A DNA stretch of 44,658 nucleotides from Bacteroidales bacterium (GCA_020438105.1 JAGQVE010000033.1:1-44658); one strand, 5' to 3'; positions 1 through 9,492 are shown, counted from the stretch's first letter. Program-made: numbers and translations. Notes: generated by a model not told the origin, from the sequence alone.

Positions 1-1331
1 CGCTTGGGCTCCTGATCTTTTGGAATCTCCCAGCCATCGTCCAGGTTGATATAGGACCAACCATGATCGGCAAGACCTTTTTGTTTGAATACTTTGGCGC
101 TTGCTATCGCTTTTTCGGTATCCACCGAAAGCCCCCAGCAATTCCAGCTGTTCCAACCAAGCGGAGGTGTTAAAGCGATGGTGTTTCCTATTTCAATAGT
201 AAACGGCTTTTCAGCTTTACCCAATCCGTTTTGAACCACAAATACCACTTCATAAGTTCCTTTTTTACTCACCTTACCGCTGATGATCCCGGTGTTGTTA
301 TCGACTTTCAGTCCAGCCGGTAATTTGAGCACATCGTATTGTAACGGTTTTTCGCCGGTGGCGGGAATGGCATATAAAAAGGGTTTACCCGGGCGGGCAC
401 CATAAATATCCGGACCATTGATTTTAGGCTCTGACCCCGGAAGGGGAGTTAAGATATAAGGCGTTTCTTCTGTTGCTTCAAGCTGTTGATTGGCCTTATC
501 AAAATCAAATAGATAAGTGATTTTGGCCGACTGATCCAATTGTTTTAACTGAATGTCGAAGGAACGGCTTTCGTTAGGATTTAATTTTAAATCTTCTTCA
601 AGTGTAAAATAAACTGTGCCATCCAGTTTACCAATGGCATTGATGGTAAGCTTTCCTGCTAATATAAGTGAGCCTGAGCGATTGGTGACCTGAAACGATT
701 TTTTGAGATCCTTTCCATTAAATTCAAAAGCACTGCCTTTATTATCAAAATCAAGGTATTCGGTAACGCTGGTCATGCTCAGCTCCTGATTCCCGGTGTA
801 CATACCACCCTGTCCGCCTTCGTCGTAAACTCTCACGGCGATGGTATTTTCCTGGTCCCATAAAATACGGGGATCATCTGCCGAAAGGATGTACCGGCGC
901 TCCAGATCCCAGTAATTGGTGGGTGCATGAATGAAATTCGAATCGGGGATGGCATCCTCATCCATAAATTCATTATTAATTCCGATCAAATATCCATTCA
1001 GGTAGGTTTGGTCAAAGTTGTTGATCTTACCCAAAAAAATGCGCAAACTGTCTTTCATGTATGAATTTTCTTTCAGCGAGGATGGGATAAATATTTTGGT
1101 TCTGAACCATGCATAACCGTCATAAGGATCATAACCCTGTTGTTCCCATATTTTATCCATATCGATATTTGCCCATTGAGAATCATCATAGTTAGGCACC
1201 TTGTAGGCTGAGTCGTCACCCGTTACAAACTTCCATTGATAATTCAGAGGTAATACCGGATTTTCAGGCCGGTCGGGCTGTGAGCATCCAAAAAATAATA
1301 CTGCTGCGAAAAAATAAACCAGTTTTTTCAT
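1..1331 (-). CDS. GH27 alpha-galactosidase-like lipoprotein, 3' end outside window
   Basis: The first 443 codons of a minus-strand gene start at the ATG at 1331; the rest lies beyond base 1. The N-terminus is a lipoprotein signal (lipobox LFFGC, Cys at about residue 16). It is followed by a galactose-binding-like beta-sandwich (about 30-180), a linker region, and a putative Ig/He_PIG domain (about 310-385, with LPAGLKVDNNTGIISG). The motif LTPPLGWNSWNCWG at about 385 and YINLDDGW near the truncated end mark the start of a GH27 TIM barrel, the family that hydrolyses alpha-galactosides with retention. The domain naming is by motif recognition; the catalytic aspartates lie outside the window. 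It starts 10 bases after the GH2 gene stops, so the two are probably co-transcribed and act on the same galactose-containing polysaccharide. A surface or periplasmic location is inferred from the lipobox. Confidence 0.85.
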   Translation of the reverse strand, partial: MKKLVYFFAAVLFFGCSQPDRPENPVLPLNYQWKFVTGDDSAYKVPNYDDSQWANIDMDKIWEQQGYDPYDGYAWFRTKIFIPSSLKENSYMKDSLRIFLGKINNFDQTYLNGYLIGINNEFMDEDAIPDSNFIHAPTNYWDLERRYILSADDPRILWDQENTIAVRVYDEGGQGGMYTGNQELSMTSVTEYLDFDNKGSAFEFNGKDLKKSFQVTNRSGSLILAGKLTINAIGKLDGTVYFTLEEDLKLNPNESRSFDIQLKQLDQSAKITYLFDFDKANQQLEATEETPYILTPLPGSEPKINGPDIYGARPGKPFLYAIPATGEKPLQYDVLKLPAGLKVDNNTGIISGKVSKKGTYEVVFVVQNGLGKAEKPFTIEIGNTIALTPPLGWNSWNCWGLSVDTEKAIASAKVFKQKGLADHGWSYINLDDGWEIPKDQEPK

Positions 1332-1341
1332 GATGAATATT

Positions 1342-3819
1342 TTAATGTTTCCAATAATCGGCTGATATTTCCTGATAATCCAACCCTGAGCCTTCCCATG
1401 AAATGTTTATCCCCAGCCCGCCATATCGCTGAAAATAGATGAAACGGAAAGGATGCAAACCTTTCTCTAAAGCCACAGATGATTTTCTGATGCCCATCCC
1501 ATGAATTCCGTCGTAATCAATGAATGTTTTTCCATCCAAAATGATCCGGCCGCCATCATCGCAAGAGAGATAAATATTGAACACACCCGTTTCAGGAACA
1601 TCCAGGTATCCCTCAAATACCAACCCGAATAATTCTTTTGATTCAGTAAAAGACAGATCAACCTTAGGACTGACACCCTCGCTTAAAATCTGAAGCGAGC
1701 CAAAATCAGGAATGCTATCCCAATTACCCTCATAATAAAATACCTGCAATCCTTCCAGTATTTCATCGGGCTGTTCAGGTACCGACTGTGGCTCAACTTG
1801 TTCAAGAGTGTATGAATTGATTCTACTTTTTTCACCGGAGGGATAAATTGCAATCGTTTTAAGAGTGCTGGTTTTATTGATAATGATAGGTTTGGAATAA
1901 GAAGCTGCATTTTCATTGGGATTACTACAATCGAGGGTAAAATATATTTTAGCATTTTGATCGGCACAATTGAGTTCAATAATAAAGGTATCAATAAACG
2001 ACCTGAACGGGGATTTAAGCCTCGGTGGCAATATTCCCTCATGTGCTTTGCGGATATTGTCAATTCCCATTTTCACAAGGGCACGGTCGTATGTGAGTAA
2101 ACCGTTTGTTTCGGTTTCCACGTCGGTAGTTTGGGTATATACACAGGCAGCCAGGCCTTTTTCACGTTGCAAGCGGAAGATTTCCTGGTAAAAATCTTCG
2201 TATTTCATCAAAAGATCATCAAGGTTCTGCATTTTTTCATAACCCCAGTTTTCCTTTTGCCAGGTATGTCCTTCCACAAAATAACCGATGCCACCAAATT
2301 CACCAAGCACCGAGGCTCTCTCCTCCTGTTTTTCGGGGCAGCTCGGATCAGGATAATGATGGATATCCAAAACATCGCCTATCCCCCGGTCTTCCCAGCC
2401 ACTGGCATTATTTACCAGCCGGGTAGAATCAAGCGCTTCAACCAGCTCAACAATTCTTTTGGTATCATACTGTCCCCAACCTTCATTAAAGGGTACCCAA
2501 ATAACTATGGAAGGATGATTAAAATGGGTTTTGATCAATTGGGTAAGTTCGTTTTCAAAATTGGTTTTATGTTCCGTTGATGGATTGAGATCTTCTCCGC
2601 CAGGCGCCACATATCCCGAAGCACTGGGCATGTCCTGCCAAACAAGGATACCGAGCTTATCGCACCAGGTATAGAACCTGCGGTTTTCCACCTTCACATG
2701 TTTGCGAAGCATGTTAAAACCCATTTGTTTGGTTACTTCAATATCATATTTCATGGCTTCATCCGTGGGTGGAGTATAAATACCATCGGGCCAAAATCCC
2801 TGATCAAGCGGACCGTTTTGAAACAGGATTTCATTGTTTAAAGCAAGCCGGTTATATCCATTTTCATCTTTAACAAGGCTGATTTTCCTCATCCCAAAAT
2901 AACTTTTAACCTCGTCAATCACAACTTCATTCCGGAGCAAGCTTAATTCAAGATTATATAAATGCGGGGTTTCAGGAGCCCAAAGTTTGGGATTTTCAAT
3001 ATTGACTTTAATCGGTTTATTAATTTCAAACTGCCCCTCGAAAACAGTGTTCGTACCATCCTTAATTTCAATTTTAATTTTGTCTTCTTTTTCGGTACTG
3101 AAAACTTGCGGTTCAATAATTACCCTTTGAAGATCAACGTCCGGAGTGATTTTTAAATCGCAGATATAACTTTTTGCTACTGGCTCCAGCCATACCGATT
3201 GCCAGATTCCGGTGGAAGGTGTGTACCAAATTCCACGGGGTTCGTTTACCTGCTTACCACGGGGTTGATAACCATCACTTGTGGGATCCAAAACAACAAC
3301 TTTGATTTCATGCTTTTTACCAGGGATTACAAACGCTGTGATATCAAAACTAAATGGATCATATCCGCCAGTATGGGATCCAATATCTTTATTATCAATA
3401 CTTACCTGGCATTTCCAGTCGACAGCTTCAAAATGGATCAATATCCTTTTTTCGTTCCAATCTTCAGGAATCTGAATTGACCGCGAATAAATTAACTGTT
3501 CGTTAATATTAACTCGTTTGCCAACTCCTGAAAGTGCTGATTCAATCGGATAAGGAACTAAAATTTGTCCTTTTTCTATCATTACTTCCTTACTATCTGA
3601 CAAGATGGTATAATCCCATAAGCCATTCAGGCTAAGCCATGTGTCCCGTTCCATTTGGGGACGGGGATATTCCGGCCAGGGATTCTCGGGGTTAACGTCT
3701 TTGCTCCATTTGCTTACCAAATGATTTTGAACAAGATTCCAGGGATGAATGCTATTTGAGGTGCATCCAACAACGAAAACAAGAAAAAATGCAGGAAAAA
3801 TGTTGAAGATCTTTTTCAT
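1342..3819 (-). CDS. GH2-family glycoside hydrolase lipoprotein with PA14-like C-terminus
   Basis: An 825-residue lipoprotein (lipobox FVVGC near residue 19). Domains in order: GH2 sugar-binding jelly roll (about 50-190), immunoglobulin-like GH2 domain (about 200-320) and TIM barrel (about 330-600). The candidate acid/base is E446 in VPFNEGWGQ and the candidate nucleophile E507 in VLGEFGG. A chitobiase-type C-terminal strand domain (about 640-700, IYFTLDCSNPNENAA) and a PA14-like module (about 715-820, CDDGGRIILDGK) follow. Family GH2 covers beta-galactosidases, beta-glucuronidases and beta-mannosidases, and the exact substrate cannot be read from motifs. PA14 modules often bind carbohydrate. 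It precedes the GH27 gene by 10 bases and follows lutB by 54, on the same strand. Cleavage of a galactoside together with the GH27 partner is inference. Confidence 0.88.
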   Translation of the reverse strand: MKKIFNIFPAFFLVFVVGCTSNSIHPWNLVQNHLVSKWSKDVNPENPWPEYPRPQMERDTWLSLNGLWDYTILSDSKEVMIEKGQILVPYPIESALSGVGKRVNINEQLIYSRSIQIPEDWNEKRILIHFEAVDWKCQVSIDNKDIGSHTGGYDPFSFDITAFVIPGKKHEIKVVVLDPTSDGYQPRGKQVNEPRGIWYTPSTGIWQSVWLEPVAKSYICDLKITPDVDLQRVIIEPQVFSTEKEDKIKIEIKDGTNTVFEGQFEINKPIKVNIENPKLWAPETPHLYNLELSLLRNEVVIDEVKSYFGMRKISLVKDENGYNRLALNNEILFQNGPLDQGFWPDGIYTPPTDEAMKYDIEVTKQMGFNMLRKHVKVENRRFYTWCDKLGILVWQDMPSASGYVAPGGEDLNPSTEHKTNFENELTQLIKTHFNHPSIVIWVPFNEGWGQYDTKRIVELVEALDSTRLVNNASGWEDRGIGDVLDIHHYPDPSCPEKQEERASVLGEFGGIGYFVEGHTWQKENWGYEKMQNLDDLLMKYEDFYQEIFRLQREKGLAACVYTQTTDVETETNGLLTYDRALVKMGIDNIRKAHEGILPPRLKSPFRSFIDTFIIELNCADQNAKIYFTLDCSNPNENAASYSKPIIINKTSTLKTIAIYPSGEKSRINSYTLEQVEPQSVPEQPDEILEGLQVFYYEGNWDSIPDFGSLQILSEGVSPKVDLSFTESKELFGLVFEGYLDVPETGVFNIYLSCDDGGRIILDGKTFIDYDGIHGMGIRKSSVALEKGLHPFRFIYFQRYGGLGINISWEGSGLDYQEISADYWKH

Positions 3820-3873
3820 GAATATTGTTGATTAAAAAACAATCAAACTTAAGAAAAAGATATATTGTGAAAG

Positions 3874-5256
3874 CTAAACTCCTGATTTTTGTTCGTTCCA
3901 CAATTCCCTGAAAGATTTCCTGGCAAATTTTGGTAATTCGCGGCGCGATCCCCAGGCACTTTTAAACATCAGTTGCATACCGATATTTTTAAACCTGGAA
4001 TTTACCATGTCCATCCGTTTTCTTTTCATCAGAAAATGTTTCATTCCAATCATCGAAATACGTTCGGAGGCTTTAACAATTCCTGAATTTACGGCTTCAT
4101 TGCGGTTTACCAGGAGCATTTCATGTAATGGAATTCTTACCGGGCAAACTTCGGTACAATTACCACATAAAGAAGAAGCAAAGCTGAGATGCTTGAAGTT
4201 TTCCATTCCTCTTAAATGAGGAGTTATCACTGAACCGATAGGACCGCTATAAGTAGTATTGTAAGCATGTCCACCAATATTTTTATAAACCGGGCAGGCA
4301 TTGAGGCAGGCTCCGCATCGGATACATTTCAAGGCCACCCTTTGTTCGGTATGTTTAAGCAATTCGGCCCTGTTATTTTCGAGGAGCACCAGGTACATTT
4401 CATCGGGTCCGTCTGTTTCGCCTTCCTGCCGTGGTCCTGATATTATTGAATTATAAACAGTAATGTTTTGTCCTGTACCATGCGTTGCCAAAAGAGGCCA
4501 GAAAAGGTCCAAATCGGTTAATGAAGGAATGATTTTTTCAACACCAACGATGGCAATATGAACCTTGGGAAAAGATACCGACATCATTGCGTTTCCTTCA
4601 TTTTCTGTAACACAAACGGCACCGGTATCGGCAATTAAAAAATTTCCACCGGTTATTCCAATGTCGGCACTTACAAACTTCTTACGGAGCTTTTCACGCA
4701 CAAGGCCGGTCATTTCTTCGGGTGTGCTTTCCCGCGGACTATTTAACTTTTCATGAAAAAGTTCAGCAATATCTTCCTTGGATTTATGCATGGCCGGTGT
4801 AACAATATGGTAAGGTTTTTCGCCTGCCAGCTGCACGATGTATTCGCCCAGATCAGTCTCCAGAATTTCAATATCGTTTTGCTCAAGTGCATCATTGATC
4901 TCTATCTCCTCGGTGGTCATCGATTTGGATTTAACCACATGCTTTGCACCATGTTTTTTCATAATGCTTAAAATCTCCCTAACTGCTTCAGCTCCATCGG
5001 TTGCCCAGATGAGTTTACCACCGTTTTTCTCAAAATTGGCAGCAAATTCAATCAGGTATTTATCCATATTGTTAACAACACGATGTTTTATGGAAGAAGC
5101 ACGTTTTCGGGCAAGATCAAGGTTACTGTATAGTTGTTTGCCTCTGGCTACAGCAGCATCGTATTTGGAGATATTAAAGTTGATTTTGGTCCTGTGTTCA
5201 AGATCAAAAGCTTTACGTTCAGTGTCTTTTTGAAACTTATTGTATACTTCGTGCAT
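3874..5256 (-). CDS. lutB: LutB-type iron-sulfur protein (lactate utilization)
   Basis: A 460-residue protein of the LutB/LldF/YkgF family. An N-terminal LUD domain (about 60-290) is followed by two 4Fe-4S motifs, CIRCGACLNACP near 309-320 and CGNCTEVCPV near 361-371, and a C-terminal helical domain. LutB is the electron-transferring component of the LutABC L-lactate oxidation complex in the cytoplasm. Length and motifs are normal for the family. No lutA or lutC lies beside it; it starts 9 bases after the rpiB stop and is followed by the GH2 gene. Either the partners are elsewhere in the genome or this copy serves another redox reaction. The start at 5256 is the first ATG in frame and fits the short gap. 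Confidence 0.9.
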   Translation of the reverse strand: MHEVYNKFQKDTERKAFDLEHRTKINFNISKYDAAVARGKQLYSNLDLARKRASSIKHRVVNNMDKYLIEFAANFEKNGGKLIWATDGAEAVREILSIMKKHGAKHVVKSKSMTTEEIEINDALEQNDIEILETDLGEYIVQLAGEKPYHIVTPAMHKSKEDIAELFHEKLNSPRESTPEEMTGLVREKLRKKFVSADIGITGGNFLIADTGAVCVTENEGNAMMSVSFPKVHIAIVGVEKIIPSLTDLDLFWPLLATHGTGQNITVYNSIISGPRQEGETDGPDEMYLVLLENNRAELLKHTEQRVALKCIRCGACLNACPVYKNIGGHAYNTTYSGPIGSVITPHLRGMENFKHLSFASSLCGNCTEVCPVRIPLHEMLLVNRNEAVNSGIVKASERISMIGMKHFLMKRKRMDMVNSRFKNIGMQLMFKSAWGSRRELPKFARKSFRELWNEQKSGV

Positions 5257-5265
5257 AGAGAGGCT

Positions 5266-5718
5266 TTATTTCAAAACTTCCGACATTTTATTAACCCTGG
5301 TTAAATGTCTTCCGCCTTCAAAATCTTCATTTAAAAAAGCTTCAACAATTTTAACGGCCAGATCCTCATCAATAAACCGACCCGGCAAAGATACGATGTT
5401 TGCATTATTATGTTGCCTTGTAAGTTTAGCTTGTTCCTCATCCCAAAGCAATGCGGCCCTCACGTTTGGATATTTATTAGCTGTCATACTTGCTCCCTGA
5501 CCACTTCCACATATAATTATTCCCAGATTATACTTTTCATCATTGATGGCTTTGGCCAAAGGATGAATAAAATCAGGATAATCCACACTTTCAGTTCCAA
5601 AAGTTCCCATATCAACCAGGTGATATCCTGAACCGGATAATTGATCTATTAAAAATTGTTTTAATTCAAAACCTCCGTGATCGGAAGCAATTGGTATTTC
5701 AAGCTTTTTATCGAACAT
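5266..5718 (-). CDS. rpiB: Ribose-5-phosphate isomerase B
   Basis: A 150-residue RpiB/LacAB-family enzyme interconverting ribose 5-phosphate and ribulose 5-phosphate in the non-oxidative pentose phosphate pathway. The sequence shows the family N-terminus IASDHGGFELK with the phosphate-handling Asp-His. It also shows the catalytic cysteine motif ICGSGQGASMTANKYP near residue 69 and the RHLTRVNKM arginine segment near the C-terminus. Length is typical. It is the first gene of a minus-strand run with lutB 9 bases downstream. A TAnnTTTG box at 5738-5745 (minus) would give a leader of about a dozen bases. Confidence 0.95.
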   Translation of the reverse strand: MFDKKLEIPIASDHGGFELKQFLIDQLSGSGYHLVDMGTFGTESVDYPDFIHPLAKAINDEKYNLGIIICGSGQGASMTANKYPNVRAALLWDEEQAKLTRQHNNANIVSLPGRFIDEDLAVKIVEAFLNEDFEGGRHLTRVNKMSEVLK

Positions 5719-5737
5719 GTTAATAAATTGTCACAAA

Positions 5738-5745
5738 CAAAAATA
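5738..5745 (-). promoter_or_regulatory. Candidate -7 box for rpiB-lutB
   Basis: On the minus strand this reads TATTTTTG, matching the Bacteroidota -7 consensus TAnnTTTG. It lies about 20 bases before the rpiB start. No good -33 TTTG is visible, so this rests on one box and its position. Confidence 0.45.
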
Positions 5746-5869
5746 ATTAAATAATATGTATATGATTAAAAAAGAAAGTTTTAATAAAAGGCTAAAGTAA
5801 GCTCCGAAAGCTATTTCATTAAATTTCAATTTCTTATTTTTTTCAACAGCAACTCTGTTTATATCTGTG

Positions 5870-5877
5870 TACTTTTG
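5870..5877 (+). promoter_or_regulatory. Candidate -7 box upstream of nadA
   Basis: TACTTTTG fits TAnnTTTG exactly and is the only such match I found on the plus strand between 5719 and 6207. The -33 region is T-rich but lacks a clear TTTG. Confidence 0.4.
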
Positions 5878-6028
5878 TTATCAAATTTTAACAATGAGTT
5901 GGGATATTAACATTCGGTTTAAGAAGTAAAAAATTAACCGGAATTATTAAAACTTGTTGGCGTTTTTTGAGATTGGATTTAACAATTTTATAGTGTTTAA
6001 ATCAAACAAAGTTTTAAACCGAACATAA

Positions 6029-6048
6029 TTCTTAACAGCCGTTAAGAA
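6029..6048 (+). promoter_or_regulatory. Perfect 8-bp inverted repeat in nadA leader
   Basis: TTCTTAAC (6029-6036), loop AGCC, GTTAAGAA (6041-6048) form a perfect hairpin or operator-like palindrome. A second pair, TTCGGTTTAA at 5913-5922 and TTAAACCGAA at 6014-6023, is complementary over 10 bases and spans about 90 bases. Both lie between the candidate promoter and nadA. The function, whether operator or leader structure, is unknown. Confidence 0.35.
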
Positions 6049-6207
6049 AATCATAAATGGTTAATTTACAATACCCGACCCTGTTCATTAGTTGTTAAAA
6101 AGAGTGAATAACATCAAAAGTCAAGAAAACAGGCAAATAATTTTTCACACAATTAACAGCCTATAAATAAACAACAATATAATTTTTAAAAAGAATTAAA
6201 TAATATA

Positions 6208-7182
6208 ATGCCTGAAAACGTAAAATCAAAAAACCTGACTGATCAGGAACTCATCAGAAGGATACAACAACTGAAATCTGAAAAGAATGCAGTACTTTTG
6301 GCGCATTATTACCAGGTTCCGGAAATTCAGGATTTAGCAGATTATGTTGGCGACAGCCTGGGACTGGCCCAAAAAGCAGCTACGGGTAAATCTGATCTCA
6401 TTGTTTTTGCAGGCGTTCATTTTATGGCTGAAACTGCCAAAATACTAAACCCAACTACCAAAGTTGTTTTGCCCGATTTGGAAGCAGGTTGTTCGCTGGC
6501 CGACTCCTGCCCGAAAGATGATTTTGCTGCATTCAAAGCCAAATATCCTGATCATATTGTAATTTCATATATCAATTGTACAGCTGACATTAAAACCATG
6601 TCGGATGTGATCTGTACCTCAGGAAATGCAGTTCAAATTGTGGAATCATTTGCCAGGAATCAAAAAATCATTTTTGCGCCGGATAAAAACCTGGGTGGAT
6701 ATATTAACCGGGTTACCGGCCGAAATATGGTTTTATGGGATGGAACCTGCGAAGTGCATGATGTGCTTTCGACTGAAGCGGTAATCAATCTTAAACTGGA
6801 TAATCCCGACGCCAAACTAATTGCGCATCCTGAATGCAAAGCGGCAGTACTTGAACTGGCTGATTTTATTGGATCCACAACAGCTATGTTAAATTTTACA
6901 AAAACCGATGATTCAAAACGTTATATAGTTGCTACTGAAACAGGCATTTTACATCAAATGCAGAAAGATTCGCCTGGAAAGGAATTTTTGATAGTGCCCA
7001 CGGATGAAACCTGTTCATGCAACGATTGTCCGTATATGAAGTTAAATACGCTGGAAAAGCTATATTTGTGTTTGAAAAACGAGCAACCCGAAATTATCCT
7101 GAATGATGAAGTAATTAAAGCAGCTGAAGTACCGATAAGAAGGATGCTCGATATTTCTAAAAAACTGAATTTGATAAAATGA
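6208..7182 (+). CDS. nadA: Quinolinate synthase A
   Basis: A 324-residue NadA, the 4Fe-4S enzyme that condenses iminoaspartate with dihydroxyacetone phosphate to quinolinate in de novo NAD synthesis. The three expected cluster cysteines are visible: in EAGCSLAD near residue 95, GTCEVHD near 181 and [10 protein letters not shown] near 271. The substrate-binding HYYQVPEIQ and HPEC motifs are also present. Length is normal. The partners nadB and nadC are not in the window. The gene overlaps the next one by four bases (ATGA), so translation is probably coupled, although the partner has no evident role in NAD synthesis. Confidence 0.96.
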   Translation: MPENVKSKNLTDQELIRRIQQLKSEKNAVLLAHYYQVPEIQDLADYVGDSLGLAQKAATGKSDLIVFAGVHFMAETAKILNPTTKVVLPDLEAGCSLADSCPKDDFAAFKAKYPDHIVISYINCTADIKTMSDVICTSGNAVQIVESFARNQKIIFAPDKNLGGYINRVTGRNMVLWDGTCEVHDVLSTEAVINLKLDNPDAKLIAHPECKAAVLELADFIGSTTAMLNFTKTDDSKRYIVATETGILHQMQKDSPGKEFLIVPTDETCSCNDCPYMKLNTLEKLYLCLKNEQPEIILNDEVIKAAEVPIRRMLDISKKLNLIK

Positions 7183-8723
7183 TGAAACGTCTTACTTTCT
7201 TGCTTGGATTGTTGATTATGACTTTGACTGGATGGTCGCAAAATGATGTAAATCCAAATGGTTATAATGAATTTTATTATCCTAACGGACAGGTTTCAAG
7301 TGAGGGTATGATGCGTGATGGAAAACCAGATGGTTATTGGAAAACTTACTATGAAAACGGAGTTTTAAAGTCGGAGGGAAACCGTAAAAACTTTGAGCTT
7401 GACAGTATTTGGACTTTTTACAGCGATTCAGGAAATGTTGTTTTACAGATTTCATACCTCGATGGCAAAAAAAATGGAATAAGAAGAACTATTCAAAAGG
7501 ATGAAATAGTTGAAGAAAACTTTGTGGATGATGTAAAACAAGGCTATACCTATTTCTATTATCCCAACGGAGCGTTATGGAAGCAAATCAATTTTTTGGA
7601 TGGACTGGAAGAAGGCATTGGAAAGGAATTTTCGAAAAATGATGGCCGGGTAACAAAGCTGATGTATTATAAAAAAGGTTTTATTACCGATATTGAAAAC
7701 ATCAACAGAATTGATCGGGCGGGCATGAAGCAGGGCAAATGGAAATACTTTTATGATGATGGTAATTTGTGGAAAGAAGGTGAATATAAAAATGATCTTA
7801 AAAACGGTTATTTCAAAGAATACAGTCGTGATGGAGTGCTTCTTTCTACCGCAAAATATGAGGACGGTGTTTTACAGGAAGATGTAGCCGAATTGGCCAA
7901 ACTTGATATCAAACGTGAATATTATCCCAATGGAAATGTAAAAATAGTAGCCAGTTACAATGGTGATGTTCCCCAGGGTGTTCGGCGCGAATACTCACCC
8001 GAAGGGGACATTACTGCCGGTTATGTTTTCCAGAATGGTACCATTATAGGTGAAGGTATTATTAATGAAGAAGGTATTAAAAACGGACTTTGGAAAGAGT
8101 TTTATCCCAATGGAGCCCTCAAATCATTGGGCATGTACGACCACGGAAAAAAACAGGGTGAATGGAAATATTATCATCCAAACGGCCAGCTCGAACAGGT
8201 TGGTTCATACAATAAGGATGGAAAAGCAGATGGTTTTTGGACCTGGTATTATCCAACAGGAGACGTGCTTCGCGAAGAGACTTATTTCAACGGAATGATT
8301 GATGGGCACAGTGTAGAATATGCTGAAGATGGATCAGTGATCGCTGAAGGAGATTATGTGGAGGATTATCGTGATGGTAAGTGGACCTTTAATTATGGCG
8401 ATCATAATTCGGAAGGAGAGTACCTGGATGGAATGCGACATGGCAAATGGAAAAATTACTACAATGATGGCACTTTGAGTTTTTCAGGTGATTTTATCGA
8501 AGATAACCCCAATGGTCAGCATACCTGGTACTGGCCGAGCGGAATTAAAAAAACTGAAGGCAAATACATCATGGGACTGGAAGATGGTGAATGGGTTAAA
8601 TACAATGAAGATGGCAGTATTTTAATCACCATTTATTATGAAGCCGGCATTGAAAAAAAATATGATGGAATTCGCGTAAAAGTTATGGAAGATGATGATT
8701 CCGGTGATGTCCCTGAAAATTGA
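7179..8723 (+). CDS. MORN-variant repeat protein (YwqK-like), secreted
   Basis: A 514-residue protein with an N-terminal signal peptide ([21 protein letters not shown]). The remainder is almost entirely repeats of about 20-24 residues of the form GxWxxYYxNGxLxxxGxYxxGxxxG, the MORN_2 repeat also found in proteins annotated as YwqK-family antitoxins. There are well over a dozen units. Such repeats make extended beta-meanders that bind partners; no catalytic site is visible. The antitoxin label is by homology only, and no toxin gene is adjacent. The start overlaps the nadA stop (ATGATG; the second ATG at 7182 is an alternative). Its stop abuts the convergent SprT-like gene with no intervening base. 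Confidence 0.85.
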   Translation: MMKRLTFLLGLLIMTLTGWSQNDVNPNGYNEFYYPNGQVSSEGMMRDGKPDGYWKTYYENGVLKSEGNRKNFELDSIWTFYSDSGNVVLQISYLDGKKNGIRRTIQKDEIVEENFVDDVKQGYTYFYYPNGALWKQINFLDGLEEGIGKEFSKNDGRVTKLMYYKKGFITDIENINRIDRAGMKQGKWKYFYDDGNLWKEGEYKNDLKNGYFKEYSRDGVLLSTAKYEDGVLQEDVAELAKLDIKREYYPNGNVKIVASYNGDVPQGVRREYSPEGDITAGYVFQNGTIIGEGIINEEGIKNGLWKEFYPNGALKSLGMYDHGKKQGEWKYYHPNGQLEQVGSYNKDGKADGFWTWYYPTGDVLREETYFNGMIDGHSVEYAEDGSVIAEGDYVEDYRDGKWTFNYGDHNSEGEYLDGMRHGKWKNYYNDGTLSFSGDFIEDNPNGQHTWYWPSGIKKTEGKYIMGLEDGEWVKYNEDGSILITIYYEAGIEKKYDGIRVKVMEDDDSGDVPEN

Positions 8724-9338
8724 TCAGGCTGATTTTTCGATGGGAAAAACTTCAATGAGCGGACTCACCAGGTAGATCTTTTTATTATCCATCCTCCTGC
8801 ATTTATAACGCTTTCGCATTTTCTCCAGTTTTTGAAAAACAAATCCGTTTTGAATCCTGAATATTGAATTATCAGGCAGGTCAGCCAAAGTCAAATACTC
8901 GTTATTTGCATCATATTTTCTGAGATGCTGAAGTAATTGTACGTTGGAAGTACTGGCCGAGGGATTTGACATGTACTTTTTCAAAATCACTAAAAGATCT
9001 TTGGGATAAATATCTTCTGTTAAAAAAGGCAGCATCAGTTTTTTAAATTCTTCCTTCCACTCATTTCCGTGTGGCCTTACCGTATTTTTATAAGCTTCCC
9101 AGGTTTTTAAATGCGCAAATTCGTGGATAAGTGTCAATAAAAAATGATAGGGATTCAGATCGTGATTAACTGAAATTTTATGGTATTTTACTTTAAACGG
9201 AGCACGATAATCGCCCAATTTTGTATTGCGGTTGCGGGTAATCTTCAGTTGAACGTTGGCCGAATAAAGTAATTTTAAAACATCTTCAACAGCTTGCGCG
9301 GGAATATACCGGCTCAAAATCTCGTCATATCCTGCCAT
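8724..9338 (-). CDS. SprT-like zinc-binding protein
   Basis: A 204-residue protein with HEFAH at about residues 71-75, followed by a conserved HGNEWKEEFKKLM segment. This HExxH plus downstream HGxxWK pattern is characteristic of SprT-like putative metallopeptidases, where two histidines and a third ligand bind zinc. The C-terminal half carries a basic segment (KLEKMRKRYKCRRM) corresponding to the substrate-binding region in related Bacteroidota proteins. The physiological role is not established; SprT/Spartan relatives act on DNA-protein crosslinks, but this cannot be assumed here. It overlaps the small upstream lipoprotein gene by 14 bases. Confidence 0.82.
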   Translation of the reverse strand: MAGYDEILSRYIPAQAVEDVLKLLYSANVQLKITRNRNTKLGDYRAPFKVKYHKISVNHDLNPYHFLLTLIHEFAHLKTWEAYKNTVRPHGNEWKEEFKKLMLPFLTEDIYPKDLLVILKKYMSNPSASTSNVQLLQHLRKYDANNEYLTLADLPDNSIFRIQNGFVFQKLEKMRKRYKCRRMDNKKIYLVSPLIEVFPIEKSA

Positions 9339-9492
9339 AAACCTGTTTTGATTGTTTTGTGGGAGATTCTTGAAGGCTGAATTCAGGGCATTCCCTGCAT
9401 TTCTTTTTCACTTTACGGCTTGATGAACAAGCAATCGCTAGAATTATAATTCCAATTATCAAAAGTATTCCAAGCAATTTTTTCACTTTCAT
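9325..9492 (-). CDS. Small lipoprotein, unknown function
   Basis: A 55-residue frame starting at ATG 9492. A longer version with a TTG start at 9516 is possible, but the ATG places the signal peptide correctly. The sequence is MKVKKLL, a hydrophobic stretch, then a lipobox-like ILAIAC (Cys at about residue 22) followed by a Lys/Cys-rich tail with CRECPEF, which could bind metal or form disulfides. Its 3' end overlaps the SprT-like gene by 14 bases, suggesting coupling. I do not recognise the family. Confidence 0.6.
   Translation of the reverse strand: MKVKKLLGILLIIGIIILAIACSSSRKVKKKCRECPEFSLQESPTKQSKQVYGRI

Larger units (their letters stand above)
5719..6207. other. AT-rich intergenic region and probable long nadA leader
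   Basis: 489 bases between divergent rpiB and nadA. It holds a minus-strand box for rpiB (5738-5745), a plus-strand TACTTTTG box (5870-5877) about 330 bases before nadA, and several inverted repeats downstream of that box. I see no convincing gene: an 11-codon frame at 5894-5929 (MSWDINIRFKK) is the only small frame close to the promoter. If the 5870 box is the nadA promoter, the mRNA leader is roughly 320 bases. Confidence 0.5.

Noticed and set aside
1970..3480. Long plus-strand frames opposite the GH2 gene
   Set aside because: They mirror the codon structure of a clear GH2 gene, have no recognisable domains and no promoter.
5894..5929. 11-codon leader peptide MSWDINIRFKK before nadA
   Set aside because: Too short to judge, no ribosome-binding site, and no run of a regulatory amino acid; kept only as a remark in the leader finding.
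5870..6207. Known riboswitch in the nadA leader
   Set aside because: No match to motifs I know for NAD, TPP, cobalamin or others; only simple inverted repeats are visible.
7179..8723. Toxin-antitoxin operon suggested by the YwqK-type repeat protein
   Set aside because: The protein has a signal peptide, the neighbours are nadA and a SprT-like gene, and no toxin-like small gene is adjacent.
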